Notes: generated from the sequence alone by a model not told the origin. Shown: positions 52,072 to 61,634, numbered from the stretch's first letter. The stretch is 64,000 nt of DNA from G025836975 sp048751585 (GCF_048751585.1 NZ_JAZHOB010000002.1:496001-560000); one strand, 5' to 3'. Made by a program: numbers and translations.

Positions 52072-52098
52072 AGGCTTGCGCGCCGCCCGTAGCTGCTG

Positions 52099-53415
52099 CT
52101 AAACCGCATCCCCATACAGGTCGTACTCGTCCGAGTCCGTTACCCGCACCCTTACCATATCGCCCGGCTTCAGCGTTTTTTCGCTGCTGACGAATACGCT
52201 GCCGTCGATTTCGGGCGCGTCGGCGCTGGAGCGGCCGATGGCGCCGTCTTCGTCGATTTCATCGATCAGCACGTCGATTTCCCGGCCTATCTTCTGTGCC
52301 AGGCGTGCCGTCGAAATGGCTTGCTGGTGAGCCATGAAGCGTTCCCAGCGATCTTGCTTGACCTCGTCGGGAACATGGTCGGCCAGTTCGTTGGCGCGCG
52401 CGCCCTCCACGGGCGAATACTGGAAGCATCCGACGCGATCCAACTGGGCTTCGCTCATCCAGTCCAGCAGGTACTGGAAGTCCTCCTCGGTTTCACCTGG
52501 AAAACCGACGATGAAAGTGGAGCGCAGGGTCAGGTCCGGACAGATTTCGCGCCAGCGCTTGATGCGCGCCATGGTGCGGTCCTCAAAGGCGGGGCGCTTC
52601 ATGGCTTTCAGGATTTTCGGACTGGCGTGCTGAAAAGGGATGTCCAGGTAAGGCAGGATCTTGCCGTCGGCCATCAGCGGTATGACTTCATCCACGTGCG
52701 GATAAGGGTAGACGTAATGCAGGCGGGTCCAGACGCCGAATCCGGCGAGCGCCTCGCTTAGCTGCGTCATATGGGTCTTGATCGGCCGGCCGTTCCAGAA
52801 GCCGCTGCGGAACTTGACATCGACCCCGTAGGCGCTGGTGTCTTGCGAGATCACCAGCAGTTCCTTGACGCCCGCCTTGACCAGGCGCTCGGCCTCGCCC
52901 ATGACATCGCCAATGGGCCGGCTGACCAGGTCGCCGCGCATGGACGGGATGATACAGAAGCTGCAGCGATGGTTGCAGCCTTCGGAGATCTTCAGGTAGG
53001 CGTAGTGGCGGGGCGTAAGCTTGACGCCCTGCGGGGGAACCAGATCGGTGTAGGGATCGTGCTTGAGGTTGGGCGGGGCCGCTTCATGCACAGCCCTGAC
53101 GACTTGCTCATACTGCTGGGGGCCGGTTACCGCCAGCACGGCGGGATGGATTTCGCGGATCAGCGACTCTTCGACACCCATGCAGCCGGTAACGATGACT
53201 TTGCCGTTCTCGGCGATGGCCTCGCCGATGGCGTCCAGCGATTCCGCCTTGGCGCTGTCGATGAAGCCGCAGGTATTGACCACCACCACATCGGCATTGT
53301 CATAGTCCGGCGTAATGGCGTAGCCTTCGGTGCGCAACTGGGTCAGTATGCGCTCGGAGTCAACCAGCGCTTTGGGGCATCCCAGGCTGACGAAGCCGAC
53401 TTTTGGGGAATTCAT
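52099..53415 (-). CDS. rimO: Ribosomal protein S12 methylthiotransferase RimO
   Basis: A 438-residue radical-SAM enzyme that adds a methylthio group to Asp89 of ribosomal protein S12. N-terminal UPF0004 domain VGFVSLGCPKALVDSERIL, radical-SAM cluster motif EGCNHRCSFCIIPSMRG, and C-terminal TRAM domain (MVRVRVTDSDEYDLYG). GAGG stands close before the ATG. It is divergent from rsmB and converges with the GntR gene. Confidence 0.97.
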   Translation of the reverse strand: MNSPKVGFVSLGCPKALVDSERILTQLRTEGYAITPDYDNADVVVVNTCGFIDSAKAESLDAIGEAIAENGKVIVTGCMGVEESLIREIHPAVLAVTGPQQYEQVVRAVHEAAPPNLKHDPYTDLVPPQGVKLTPRHYAYLKISEGCNHRCSFCIIPSMRGDLVSRPIGDVMGEAERLVKAGVKELLVISQDTSAYGVDVKFRSGFWNGRPIKTHMTQLSEALAGFGVWTRLHYVYPYPHVDEVIPLMADGKILPYLDIPFQHASPKILKAMKRPAFEDRTMARIKRWREICPDLTLRSTFIVGFPGETEEDFQYLLDWMSEAQLDRVGCFQYSPVEGARANELADHVPDEVKQDRWERFMAHQQAISTARLAQKIGREIDVLIDEIDEDGAIGRSSADAPEIDGSVFVSSEKTLKPGDMVRVRVTDSDEYDLYGDAV

Positions 53416-53485
53416 GAATTACCTCGTTGAGCCCAAGGCTCGATAAAGAAACATAATTTTAACGGCAGGCCCTGGCCCCGAATTG

Positions 53486-54877
53486 ATGATAAAGTCCGGA
53501 TCAAAGCAAACTCACGCAGGTTTTGCATTTGTGCCCGATACTTCCTTCAAGCAAATCCCCTTGTCCGACACCATTTTGGCCAGCGCGCAGAATGTGCGGG
53601 CGGTATTGGCCGGGCGTTCCTTGTCGGACAGCCTGGCCGAAACGCCGGCTGCCCTGAGGGCGTCGGCCCAGGCCGTGTCCTTCCATGTCATGCGCAGGCT
53701 GGGCGTGGCCCGCGCCATAAAACAGATACTGGTGCGGCGCACTCCGCCCAATCCCTTGTTCGATGCGGTACTGCTGGTGTCGCTGGCCTTGCTGGATACC
53801 GCGCTGGAGCATGCCGGCGATGCGCCGGCGGATTTCGGCGCGGTGCGCCGCCTGCCTGTGTATGCGGCGCATACTGTGGTGGATCAGGCCGTGACCGCCG
53901 TGGATGGCCAACGCAAAATGCGCGCTTACAAAGCCTTGCTGAACGGCAGCCTGCGCAGCTTTATACGTGAAAGAGGCGCTATTTTAGCGCAGGCGCTGGA
54001 AAATCACGAAGCCGTGTTCAATCATCCCGACTGGTGGGTGGCGCAGGTGCGCCGCGCCTATCCGGATCAATGGGAAGCCTTGCTTCAGTCCGCCGACATG
54101 CCCGGCCCCATGGCCTTGCGGGTCAATATCCGCCGTTCCTCCGTGGAAGCCGTGCAGGGCGCGCTGGAAGCGGCCGGCATAGCGGTGGTTCGGGCCGGGG
54201 CGCAGGCTCTGGTCCTGGCGGCTCCTCGCCCCGTCCAGGCTGTGCCCGGCTTTGACGAAGGTTGGTGGTCGGTGCAGGACCTGGCCGCGCAGCAAGCGGG
54301 CGCGCTGCTGCCGCTGCGGGACGGCATGCGTGTCCTGGATGCCTGCGCCGCTCCCGGCGGAAAAACAGCGCATATTCTGGAGCGGGCCGATGTAGACCTG
54401 GTGGCGCTCGATTCCGATCCGGCACGCCTTGAACGCGTGGGACAGAATTTGCGGCGACTCAGGCTGGACGGAGCCAAGGTGTCCTTGCGCTGCGCCGACG
54501 CGGCTGATCTGAAGTCATGGTGGGACGGCAGGCCTTTCGATGCGGTGCTGGCCGACGTGCCCTGCACCGCCTCCGGCGTGGTTCGGCGCCATCCCGATAT
54601 CCGCTGGCTGCGCCGCGAGGCCGATGTGGCGAAAACAGCGGCCCTGCAACGGAAAATCGTCGATGCGTTGTGGCAAACGGTCGGTTCAGGAGGACATTTG
54701 CTTTATGCTACCTGTTCCATCTTTCCGCAGGAAGGCGAGCGGCAGGCGGCGCAGTTCCAGCAGCGTCACAGCGATGCGGTCAGGCTTGCCGCGCCGGGGC
54801 AGTTGCTGCCGCTGGTTGACGATCCTTTGTTGTCTCACGATGGATTTTTTTACGCTTTGTTTGCCAAGACGGCCTGA
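53486..54877 (+). CDS. rsmB: 16S rRNA (cytosine-967-C5)-methyltransferase RsmB
   Basis: A 463-residue enzyme with an N-terminal NusB-like helical domain (about 30-170) and a C-terminal RNA m5C methyltransferase. SAM motif LDACAAPGGKTAHI, the cysteine in DVPCTASGVVRRHPDI and the catalytic LLYATCSIFPQEGE are all there. The ATG at 53486 is preferred; a TTG three bases earlier is possible. The N-terminus is about 20 residues longer than usual. Start of the rsmB-DUF4390-ntrYX unit. Confidence 0.95.
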   Translation: MIKSGSKQTHAGFAFVPDTSFKQIPLSDTILASAQNVRAVLAGRSLSDSLAETPAALRASAQAVSFHVMRRLGVARAIKQILVRRTPPNPLFDAVLLVSLALLDTALEHAGDAPADFGAVRRLPVYAAHTVVDQAVTAVDGQRKMRAYKALLNGSLRSFIRERGAILAQALENHEAVFNHPDWWVAQVRRAYPDQWEALLQSADMPGPMALRVNIRRSSVEAVQGALEAAGIAVVRAGAQALVLAAPRPVQAVPGFDEGWWSVQDLAAQQAGALLPLRDGMRVLDACAAPGGKTAHILERADVDLVALDSDPARLERVGQNLRRLRLDGAKVSLRCADAADLKSWWDGRPFDAVLADVPCTASGVVRRHPDIRWLRREADVAKTAALQRKIVDALWQTVGSGGHLLYATCSIFPQEGERQAAQFQQRHSDAVRLAAPGQLLPLVDDPLLSHDGFFYALFAKTA

Positions 54878-54930
54878 GTCGTCAAAAATGGCGCCTTGGC
54901 CCGCTTTGCTTTATGTATTGGTGAGCGTTA

Positions 54931-55506
54931 ATGCTTCGAGTCCTGCTTTCCCTGTTCCTGTGTTTCACCCTGGCCGCGCATGCTCAGACCGATATGCTCG
55001 AACAGGGCGAGCGCGTCGTCAAGGTGGAGCCCGTGGTCCGCGACGGGAAGCTGTACATCGATGCCGACCTTGAACTTGCCGTCACGGGCGATCTGCGCAA
55101 TGCCGCACAGAAAGGCGTGCCTCTTTACTTCACGGCCGATCTGGAAATCGTGTCCAAGCGATGGTGGTGGTTCGACAAGACGGTCGTGAACGAGCAGCAG
55201 ACTTGGCGAATCGTGTATAACGCCTTGACCCGGCAATGGCGGGTGGGGACAGGCGACCTTTCCCTGCCCGAGTCATCGCTGGACGACGCCTTATCGCTGG
55301 TTCGCAATATACGCGGATGGGCGGTTGCCAACGTCCAAGATCTTGAACACGACGAACTGTACGAGGGCCGCATACGCGTACGGCTGGATACATCTCTCCT
55401 GGCCCGGCCGTTTCAGGTCGACGCTTTCAACAGCAGTGCCTGGTCCCTGGCTACTCCATGGAAAAATTTCACTTTTTCAATCTCCGTCGACGAGCCCCGG
55501 CATTAG
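54931..55506 (+). CDS. DUF4390 exported protein
   Basis: A 191-residue protein with signal peptide MLRVLLSLFLCFTLAAHA and then a DUF4390 domain: ADLELAVTGDLRNAAQKGVP, KRWWWFDKTVV and RIVYNALTRQWRVGTGDLS are typical. Function unknown; it is usually located between rsmB and ntrY in betaproteobacteria. Its last 49 bases overlap the start of the histidine kinase gene in another frame. Confidence 0.9.
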   Translation: MLRVLLSLFLCFTLAAHAQTDMLEQGERVVKVEPVVRDGKLYIDADLELAVTGDLRNAAQKGVPLYFTADLEIVSKRWWWFDKTVVNEQQTWRIVYNALTRQWRVGTGDLSLPESSLDDALSLVRNIRGWAVANVQDLEHDELYEGRIRVRLDTSLLARPFQVDAFNSSAWSLATPWKNFTFSISVDEPRH

Positions 55507-57845
55507 TGCGGTGGGGCTTGCGGGCGGCTTTGGCCGTCGCCGCCAGCAGCGCGCTGGCGTTGCTGGCCTTGCTGGTCTGGTCCACAGGCAATGCTTCGCG
55601 CTACGCGCAGCAATACGACACCCTGCTGGTGCTCAATGGCATTCTCGCCGTCGCCCTGATCTCGTGGGTGGTGGTCCTGGCGGCGCGCCTCATGCGCCAG
55701 ATACGCCGGCGGCAGTTCGGGGCTCGCCTGACGGCCCGCTTCGCCTTGTACTTCGCCTTGATCGGTGTCTTGCCGGGCGCGCTTATCTATGTGCTTTCCG
55801 TGCAGTTCATGTCGCGCTCCATCGAGTCCTGGTTCAACGTGCGGGTGGACAGCGCGCTGGAAGCGGGGCTGAACCTGGGACGCGCCGCGCTGGATTCGCA
55901 ACTGAGCGACCTGAATGCGCGCGCCAAAGAGATGGCGGCCAAACTGGCCAACGCCAGCGACGCCGACATGGCCTTGGTGATTACGCGCCTGCGCGAGACC
56001 AGCGGCGTGACCGAAGCCATGGTCTTCACCGGCAATGCCAGGCTGGTGGCGTTTTCCTCGTCCGCCTATGGGCAATTGCTGCCCGACATGCCTCCCGTCA
56101 GTGTCATCAATCAGCTCAGGGTGTCGCGCGCCTATTCAGCCGCCGAGGCGGACGAGGCGCCGCGGGATCGCGACCCTGGCGAACCGGCCAACGCGGGCCT
56201 GCATTTGCGCGTGGTGGTGCCCGTCAATACGCTGGATCGCCTTTCATCAGCGCTGGGCGTGTCGCCCGACACGCGCTGGCTGCAAGTCATCGAGCCTGTA
56301 CCCGAGCAGATCGCCCGCAACGCCAACCAGGTGCAGCAGGGATTTCGCGATTATCAGGAATTGGCCCTTTCCCGCCTGGGCCTGCGCAAGCTTTACGGCA
56401 TTACCCTGACCTTGGCGCTTATCCTGGCCGTGTTCGCGGCGGTCGTCGTGGCCCTGGCGGTATCGCGCCGCCTGGTCAGGCCGCTGCTTACGCTGGCCGC
56501 GGGGACGCAGGCGGTGGGCGTGGGCGACTACCGCCCCTTGCCCGAGCCGCCCGAGCGCGATGAGGTAGGCCAGTTGACCCGGTCGTTCAACGCCATGACC
56601 CGCCAGTTGGACGAGGCCAGGCACATGGTGGAGAACAATCGGCAGCAGCTCGAGCGCTCCAATGTTTACCTCGAATCCGTCCTGAGCAACCTCTCTTCGG
56701 GAGTGCTGGTTTTCGATGAGATGTTCCGCGTCACCATGTTCAACCAGGGCGCGCAAAGCATCTTGCGGGTCGATTTGAGGTCGGTCAAGGGCCGTCCCCT
56801 GGAGACCGCCGACGGCGCTTTCTCGCTGTCGCAACTGATACGCCAGGCCTTTGCGGCGCACACGGCGGTGGGTTCGGAGCGTCTGTACTGGCAGCAGCAG
56901 TTCGAACTGGAACTGGAAGCGGCCAGCGACAACGAGAAAAAAAAGCATGTCATCACGCTGCTGGCGCGCGGTACGCACCTTAGCGTCGATGGGCGCGGCA
57001 ACGGCTACCTGGTCGTGTTCGACGATATCAGCGAGGTCATTTCCGCCAATCGCACCGTGGCCTGGGGCGAGGTTGCGCGCCGGCTGGCGCACGAGATCAA
57101 GAATCCGCTGACGCCTATACAGCTTTCCGCCGAACGCCTGGCCATGAAGCTGGCCGATCGCCTGAACGAGGGCGACGCCGCCATGTTGCTGCGGTCGACC
57201 AATACCATCGTCAATCAGGTGGCCTCGCTGAAACAGATGGTCGACGATTTTCGCGAGTACGCCCGCACACCGCCGGCCCAGATGCAGCGGATCGACATCA
57301 ATGCCCTGATCGCCGATGTGCTGTCCCTCTATGGCTGGGATCCCGTCGGAGGCGCGGTGCGCGACGACGGCCGAAGCGTGCGGATCGATGTCGAGTTCGA
57401 TCCGGAATTGCCCATCATCGAAGGCGATCCGACTCAATTGCGACAGGTCATACATAACCTGCTGGCAAATGCGCGGGACGCCGCGACCCAGGATCAGCCG
57501 TTGGCCGATGCGAATATTCATGTGCAGACCAAGCTGACCCGGTCGCGCATTGACGATGGCGAGGAGCACCCCGCCGTCAGGCTGTCCGTGTCCGACAACG
57601 GGCAAGGCTTTGCTCCACAGGTCCTGAATCGCGTGTTCGAGCCCTATGTGACAACCAAGGCAAGCGGAACCGGCCTGGGTCTTGCTATAGTTAAAAAAAT
57701 TATCGAAGAACACGGCGGCCGAATTGATATTTCAAACCGTCGCGAGGGGGGGGCCCGCATTTCCATCCTCTTGACGCGCCTTGCGGGAAAGCAGTCCGTG
57801 CTGGACGAAGCAACGCAAGGGAACGATAATGCGGAAAAAAGGTAG
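55458..57845 (+). CDS. ntrY: NtrY-type membrane sensor histidine kinase
   Basis: A 795-residue kinase. Four hydrophobic segments in the first 340 residues flank a periplasmic region, followed by HAMP (SRRLVRPLLTLAAGTQAVG), a PAS-like domain (LSSGVLVFDEMFRVTMFNQG), the HisKA helix with phosphorylatable His545 in RRLAHEIKNPLTPIQ, and the ATPase part (RQVIHNLLANARDA, VSDNGQGF, GTGLGLAIVKKI). The domain order is that of NtrY. The ATG at 55458 lies inside the DUF4390 gene. It passes phosphate to the regulator that starts 10 bases after its stop. Confidence 0.93.
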   Translation: MEKFHFFNLRRRAPALVRWGLRAALAVAASSALALLALLVWSTGNASRYAQQYDTLLVLNGILAVALISWVVVLAARLMRQIRRRQFGARLTARFALYFALIGVLPGALIYVLSVQFMSRSIESWFNVRVDSALEAGLNLGRAALDSQLSDLNARAKEMAAKLANASDADMALVITRLRETSGVTEAMVFTGNARLVAFSSSAYGQLLPDMPPVSVINQLRVSRAYSAAEADEAPRDRDPGEPANAGLHLRVVVPVNTLDRLSSALGVSPDTRWLQVIEPVPEQIARNANQVQQGFRDYQELALSRLGLRKLYGITLTLALILAVFAAVVVALAVSRRLVRPLLTLAAGTQAVGVGDYRPLPEPPERDEVGQLTRSFNAMTRQLDEARHMVENNRQQLERSNVYLESVLSNLSSGVLVFDEMFRVTMFNQGAQSILRVDLRSVKGRPLETADGAFSLSQLIRQAFAAHTAVGSERLYWQQQFELELEAASDNEKKKHVITLLARGTHLSVDGRGNGYLVVFDDISEVISANRTVAWGEVARRLAHEIKNPLTPIQLSAERLAMKLADRLNEGDAAMLLRSTNTIVNQVASLKQMVDDFREYARTPPAQMQRIDINALIADVLSLYGWDPVGGAVRDDGRSVRIDVEFDPELPIIEGDPTQLRQVIHNLLANARDAATQDQPLADANIHVQTKLTRSRIDDGEEHPAVRLSVSDNGQGFAPQVLNRVFEPYVTTKASGTGLGLAIVKKIIEEHGGRIDISNRREGGARISILLTRLAGKQSVLDEATQGNDNAEKR

Positions 57846-57855
57846 GTGACGCTTT

Positions 57856-58545
57856 ATGGCCAGAATCCTGGTTGTTGACGACGAAATTGGTATCCGTGAG
57901 CTTTTGTCGGAAATTCTTTACGACGAAGGGCACACTGTCGAATTGGCGGAGAACGCCGCCCAGGCGCGTGCCGCGCGCTTGCGGGCGCGACCCGATCTCG
58001 TCCTGCTGGACATATGGATGCCCGATACCGACGGTGTAAGCCTGCTCAAGGAATGGAGCTCGCAAGGTCTGCTCGACATGCCCGTCGTCATGATGAGCGG
58101 CCATGCGACCGTCGATACGGCGGTCGAGGCCACGCGCATAGGCGCTGTCGATTTTCTTGAAAAGCCCATCACCCTTCAGAAGCTGCTGAAGACCATTGCG
58201 GCCGGCCTCGCCAGGCCGGTGGTCACTCCGGCGCTGGTTGCCGCGGCGCGTCTGCCCGAGCGCCGGGCCGATCAGCCGCAGCCCCTGACCACGACAGCGG
58301 TTCCCGCCGCGGCGGAACCCGCCGGCGAGCTGAATCACTCCTTGTTGGGGGGGATTTCCCTGGACCAGCCGCTGCGCGACGCTCGCGATGAGTTCGAGCG
58401 CATCTACTTCGAATACCATCTGGGGCGCGAGAATCACAGCATGACGCGTGTCTCCGAAAAAACCGGCTTGGAACGCACGCACTTGTATCGCAAGCTCAAG
58501 CAGCTGGGTATCGATTCGTCGCGCAAGAAGAACGCCAGCCAGTAA
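57856..58545 (+). CDS. NtrX-like response regulator lacking the AAA+ domain
   Basis: A 229-residue regulator: receiver domain 1-120 with acidic pair VVDDE, phosphoacceptor Asp52 (LLDIWMPDTDG) and Lys in FLEKPI, a proline/alanine linker, and a C-terminal Fis-type HTH (HSMTRVSEKTGLERTHLYRK). The sigma54-interacting AAA+ domain of classic NtrX (about 240 residues between these parts) is missing, with no frame or stop suggesting decay. It should bind DNA without acting on sigma54. It is partner to the NtrY kinase. Confidence 0.92.
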   Translation: MARILVVDDEIGIRELLSEILYDEGHTVELAENAAQARAARLRARPDLVLLDIWMPDTDGVSLLKEWSSQGLLDMPVVMMSGHATVDTAVEATRIGAVDFLEKPITLQKLLKTIAAGLARPVVTPALVAAARLPERRADQPQPLTTTAVPAAAEPAGELNHSLLGGISLDQPLRDARDEFERIYFEYHLGRENHSMTRVSEKTGLERTHLYRKLKQLGIDSSRKKNASQ

Positions 58546-58571
58546 GCCGGCCGAAAAAAAACGATGTCCCG

Positions 58572-58598
58572 GGGGCGGCATAGGCCGCCCCTGTCTTT
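58572..58598 (+). terminator. Probable terminator after the NtrX-like gene
   Basis: An 8-base perfect stem (GGGGCGGC / GCCGCCCC) with loop ATAG, preceded by an A-run and followed by TGTCTTTG. It lies 27 bases after the regulator stop and before the old yellow enzyme gene. Confidence 0.6.
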
Positions 58599-58660
58599 GC
58601 TATGATGTCCAGCCGCAGCATGCTGCCGCAATCATCCCCCTTAATCCAGAAGGAGCATAG

Positions 58661-59779
58661 ATGGCTCACCTGTTCGACCCCCTTGTTTTGCGTGGACTGA
58701 CATTGCCCAACCGCATTGTCGTGTCGCCCATGTGCCAGTATTCCGCATCGAACGGTGACGCCACCGCCTGGCATAAGGCCCATCTGGGCAGCCTGGCGCT
58801 GGGCGGCGCGGGGATGCTTTGCCTGGAGGCCACGGCGGTCAGCCGGGAAGGACGGATCACTCCCGCTTGCCTTGGCTTATGGAGCGACGAAAACGAAGCG
58901 GCGTTGGCGGGGGTCGTCCAGATGCTGCGCGCAGCGTCGCCTATCAGGCTTGCCATCCAGTTGGGGCACGCCGGGCGCAAGGCCTCCAGCGCCGCTCCCT
59001 GGGATGGCGGTCAGCTTATCGCCGCCGATGCGGGAGGCTGGCAGCCCCTGGCGCCATCGGCGCTTCCCCAAAAGTCGCAGGAACCGGCGCCGCGCGCATT
59101 GACTGTCGATGAGTTGGCCAGGATCAAGGCCGACTTCGTTCAGGCTGCCACGCGCGCCGTCCGCCTGGGTTTCGACGCCATCGAGCTGCATGCGGCCCAT
59201 GGCTATCTTTTGCATCAGTTCCTGTCGCCGATTGCCAACCGGCGCGACGATCTATATGGCGGCAGCATCGAGAACCGCATGCGGTATCCCTTGGAAGTCT
59301 TCGATGCCGTCCGCGCCGCTGTGCCCGATTCCATACCGGTGGGCGTGCGCGTTTCGGCGACCGACTGGGTCGATGACGAGTCCAGCTGGACCCTGGACCA
59401 GACGATCGAGTTCGGCACCCGCCTGAAGGCCAAGGGAGTGGACTGGCTGGACGTATCCAGCGGGGGCGTGTCGCCCCGGCAGCAGATACCGGTAGGGCCG
59501 GGTTATCAAGTCCACCTGGCCCAGGCGGTCAAGCGCGCAGTCGGCGTACCGACAGTGGCGGTCGGTTTGATTACCGAGCCGCAACAGGCGCAGGATATCG
59601 TATCCGGCGGGCAGGCCGATCTCGTCGCCTTGGGGCGGGCGGTGCTGTATAACCCGCGCTGGGCCTGGCATGCGGCGGCGGAACTGGATGGGCAAGTCCA
59701 GGGGCCGCCGCAATACTGGCGTTCCCTGCCTGCAGGCAAGAATGCCGTGTTCGGAAAAACGACTTTCGGAATGCGCTGA
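58661..59779 (+). CDS. NADH:flavin oxidoreductase, old yellow enzyme family (YqjM/NamA-like)
   Basis: A 372-residue FMN TIM-barrel enzyme. RIVVSPMCQYSA (with the Cys typical of YqjM-type enzymes), QLGHAGRKAS, ELHAAHGYLLHQFLSPIANR and DLVALGRAVLYNP are the family blocks. It would reduce C=C bonds of unsaturated carbonyl compounds with NADPH. Cytoplasmic. A GGAG box precedes the ATG at 58661. It stands alone between the NtrX terminator and the convergent methyltransferase gene. Confidence 0.94.
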   Translation: MAHLFDPLVLRGLTLPNRIVVSPMCQYSASNGDATAWHKAHLGSLALGGAGMLCLEATAVSREGRITPACLGLWSDENEAALAGVVQMLRAASPIRLAIQLGHAGRKASSAAPWDGGQLIAADAGGWQPLAPSALPQKSQEPAPRALTVDELARIKADFVQAATRAVRLGFDAIELHAAHGYLLHQFLSPIANRRDDLYGGSIENRMRYPLEVFDAVRAAVPDSIPVGVRVSATDWVDDESSWTLDQTIEFGTRLKAKGVDWLDVSSGGVSPRQQIPVGPGYQVHLAQAVKRAVGVPTVAVGLITEPQQAQDIVSGGQADLVALGRAVLYNPRWAWHAAAELDGQVQGPPQYWRSLPAGKNAVFGKTTFGMR

Positions 59780-59792
59780 TGCGCCGCCCTGC

Positions 59793-60746
59793 CTAGGATT
59801 CGCCGGTCTTGCGCGGCCGCACCGTGGGCCGCGTGCCGTCGGTGTTCGCCGCGCGGCCGATCGAGCCCACCGAGATGCGGGTTTCGCCGAAGGCGCCGCG
59901 CTGCGCCGCAGCCCGCCATGCATGTCCGTAGGCCACTTCAAGGCTCAGGTGTATGGTTCCGTCGTCATCGCGCTGAGCCTCCAGGGCATCCAGCAGCCGC
60001 TGCCGCCATTTGCGCCCCGACAAGCCGCGCTTGCGATCCTGGTTGGGATTGCCGCCCAGTATGTGCATGTCCTCGAGCAGCTTTTCGGGTGTGCGATAAG
60101 TGAGCGTCAGGATTTCCTGGTCCATGACCGGGTCGGCGAAGCCCCGCTGGATAAGCAGGTCGCCAAAGTCGTGCATATCGACGAATTGCGGTGTGGCGGT
60201 CTGAAGGCCGGCATCCAGCACGGCGCTGCGCAGCTCCGCCAGCGAACCGGGTCCCAGGGATGAAAACATGACCAGCGCGCCGGGTTTCAGTATGCGGCGC
60301 CATTCGCTCAGGACATTGTGCGGCTCGGGATGCCAGTGCAGCGCCATGTTGGACCACACCAGATCAAGGCTTTCCGGCGGAAGCCCCGAGTCGGCAAGGT
60401 CCGCAAGCAGGAAGCGGACAGGCCGGGTGGGTTTGTTGCGCAGTTTTTGCCAGAATCCCGGCTTGGTGGCGTAGCGCTCGCGCGCCACGTCCAGCAGGCG
60501 CTGGCAGGCATCCAGGCCGATATAGTCCAATTGCGGGTAGCGGGCGCGTAAAGGCTCCAGCGCATGTCCGGCGCCGCAGCCTGCATCCAGCACGGCGACA
60601 GGCGCTATCCGGATATAGCTCAATCGTTGCAGCATGCGCTGCGCGACCTCGCCGTACAGGAACTGCGCGGCGTCCAAGGGGCTACGGCGGGCGAACTGCA
60701 GTCCGACATGAGTGGAATCGATGCGCAGTGTAGGTGGCTGTGACAT
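59793..60746 (-). CDS. BioC-like SAM-dependent methyltransferase
   Basis: A 317-residue methyltransferase. SAM motif VLDAGCGAGHALEPLRARYP at about 52-71, then IGLDACQRLLD, and LDLVWSNMALHWHPEP, LKPGALVMFSSLGPGSL, matching malonyl-ACP O-methyltransferase BioC and its homologues. Its place next to comF is usual in Bordetella relatives, where the protein is annotated as BioC-like. It ends with an unusual basic tail of about 30 residues (ANTDGTRPTVRPRKTG). Divergent from comF. Confidence 0.85.
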   Translation of the reverse strand: MSQPPTLRIDSTHVGLQFARRSPLDAAQFLYGEVAQRMLQRLSYIRIAPVAVLDAGCGAGHALEPLRARYPQLDYIGLDACQRLLDVARERYATKPGFWQKLRNKPTRPVRFLLADLADSGLPPESLDLVWSNMALHWHPEPHNVLSEWRRILKPGALVMFSSLGPGSLAELRSAVLDAGLQTATPQFVDMHDFGDLLIQRGFADPVMDQEILTLTYRTPEKLLEDMHILGGNPNQDRKRGLSGRKWRQRLLDALEAQRDDDGTIHLSLEVAYGHAWRAAAQRGAFGETRISVGSIGRAANTDGTRPTVRPRKTGES

Positions 60747-60840
60747 TTATAGGTGCGGCTGGCTGGTATCGGGGAAGGCTTCGTGCTTAGATAGGCGCAT
60801 GGCGACCACAGGTCCAAGCCCGGGCTTGAAGAATACCATT

Positions 60841-61620
60841 ATGGCTTATCCGCATCCTCCGCGCGAACCGGCGCATTTCGTACTCAATGCATGGCGCGGG
60901 GTTCTCGGTGGCTGCATCCGGCGCATTCCCACCGCTTGCGGCCTATGCGGGGGGCGATCGCTGGGCGGACGGCTTTGCGTATATTGCCATCACGCGGCTA
61001 TCGCCTCCATGGCCGGCGGAATGGCGCGCTGCGCGGTGTGCTGCCTGGTTCTGGATGCGCAGGGCGCATGCCCCGATTGCAGCAGGCTGGCACCGGCCTT
61101 CGATCGCGTGCTTGCCGCCTTTGATTATGCGCCGCCCGGCGATCTGCTTATTCATCAGTTCAAGGTGGCGCGGCGCTTCACCAGCGCCGGCATGCTTGCC
61201 GCGATGCTGGCCGATGCCGCGGCTGCGGCAGTGCCGGCCTTGCCCAGGGGAACCATCCTGGTTCCAGTGCCCGCCAGCCGATCCGCCATCTTGCGGCGCG
61301 GGTTCAATCCCGCCGCCGAGATCGCGCGCTGCCTGGCCACGCAATTGCGGCTTTCCTGCCGGCCCGCGCTTCTGCTGCGCGTTCGCGAGGGCGTCAAGCA
61401 GACTTATCTTGGCAGGGCTCAACGCGCGTCCAGCGCCCGGCTGCTTTATTATTGCCCTCGAAGGGTCGAAGGCCTCCACATTGCCGTGGTCGACGATGTA
61501 TTGACCACGGGAAGCACGCTGAACAGCATCGCCCGGGCCTTCAAGGCGGCCGGAGCCGCTTCGGTTACCGGCCTGGTGCTGGCCCGCACGCCCTATCGCC
61601 CCGAACAGCATTGCCTGTAA
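60841..61620 (+). CDS. ComF family phosphoribosyltransferase-like protein
   Basis: A 259-residue protein. An N-terminal zinc-finger-like set of cysteines (CGLCGG, CVYCHH, CAVCC, CPDCS) is followed by a PRTase fold with the PRPP motif VVDDVLTTGSTLN and ILVPVPASRSAILRRGFNPA. ComF proteins take part in DNA uptake for transformation, which fits dprA in the same region. ATG at 60841 chosen; 60799 is an alternative that adds 14 residues. Divergent from the BioC-like gene. Confidence 0.9.
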   Translation: MAYPHPPREPAHFVLNAWRGVLGGCIRRIPTACGLCGGRSLGGRLCVYCHHAAIASMAGGMARCAVCCLVLDAQGACPDCSRLAPAFDRVLAAFDYAPPGDLLIHQFKVARRFTSAGMLAAMLADAAAAAVPALPRGTILVPVPASRSAILRRGFNPAAEIARCLATQLRLSCRPALLLRVREGVKQTYLGRAQRASSARLLYYCPRRVEGLHIAVVDDVLTTGSTLNSIARAFKAAGAASVTGLVLARTPYRPEQHCL

Positions 61621-61634
61621 AATCGCCGCAGGCC

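Noticed and set aside
56247..57713. Open frame of 488 codons on the minus strand over ntrY
   Set aside because: Antisense shadow of the histidine kinase.
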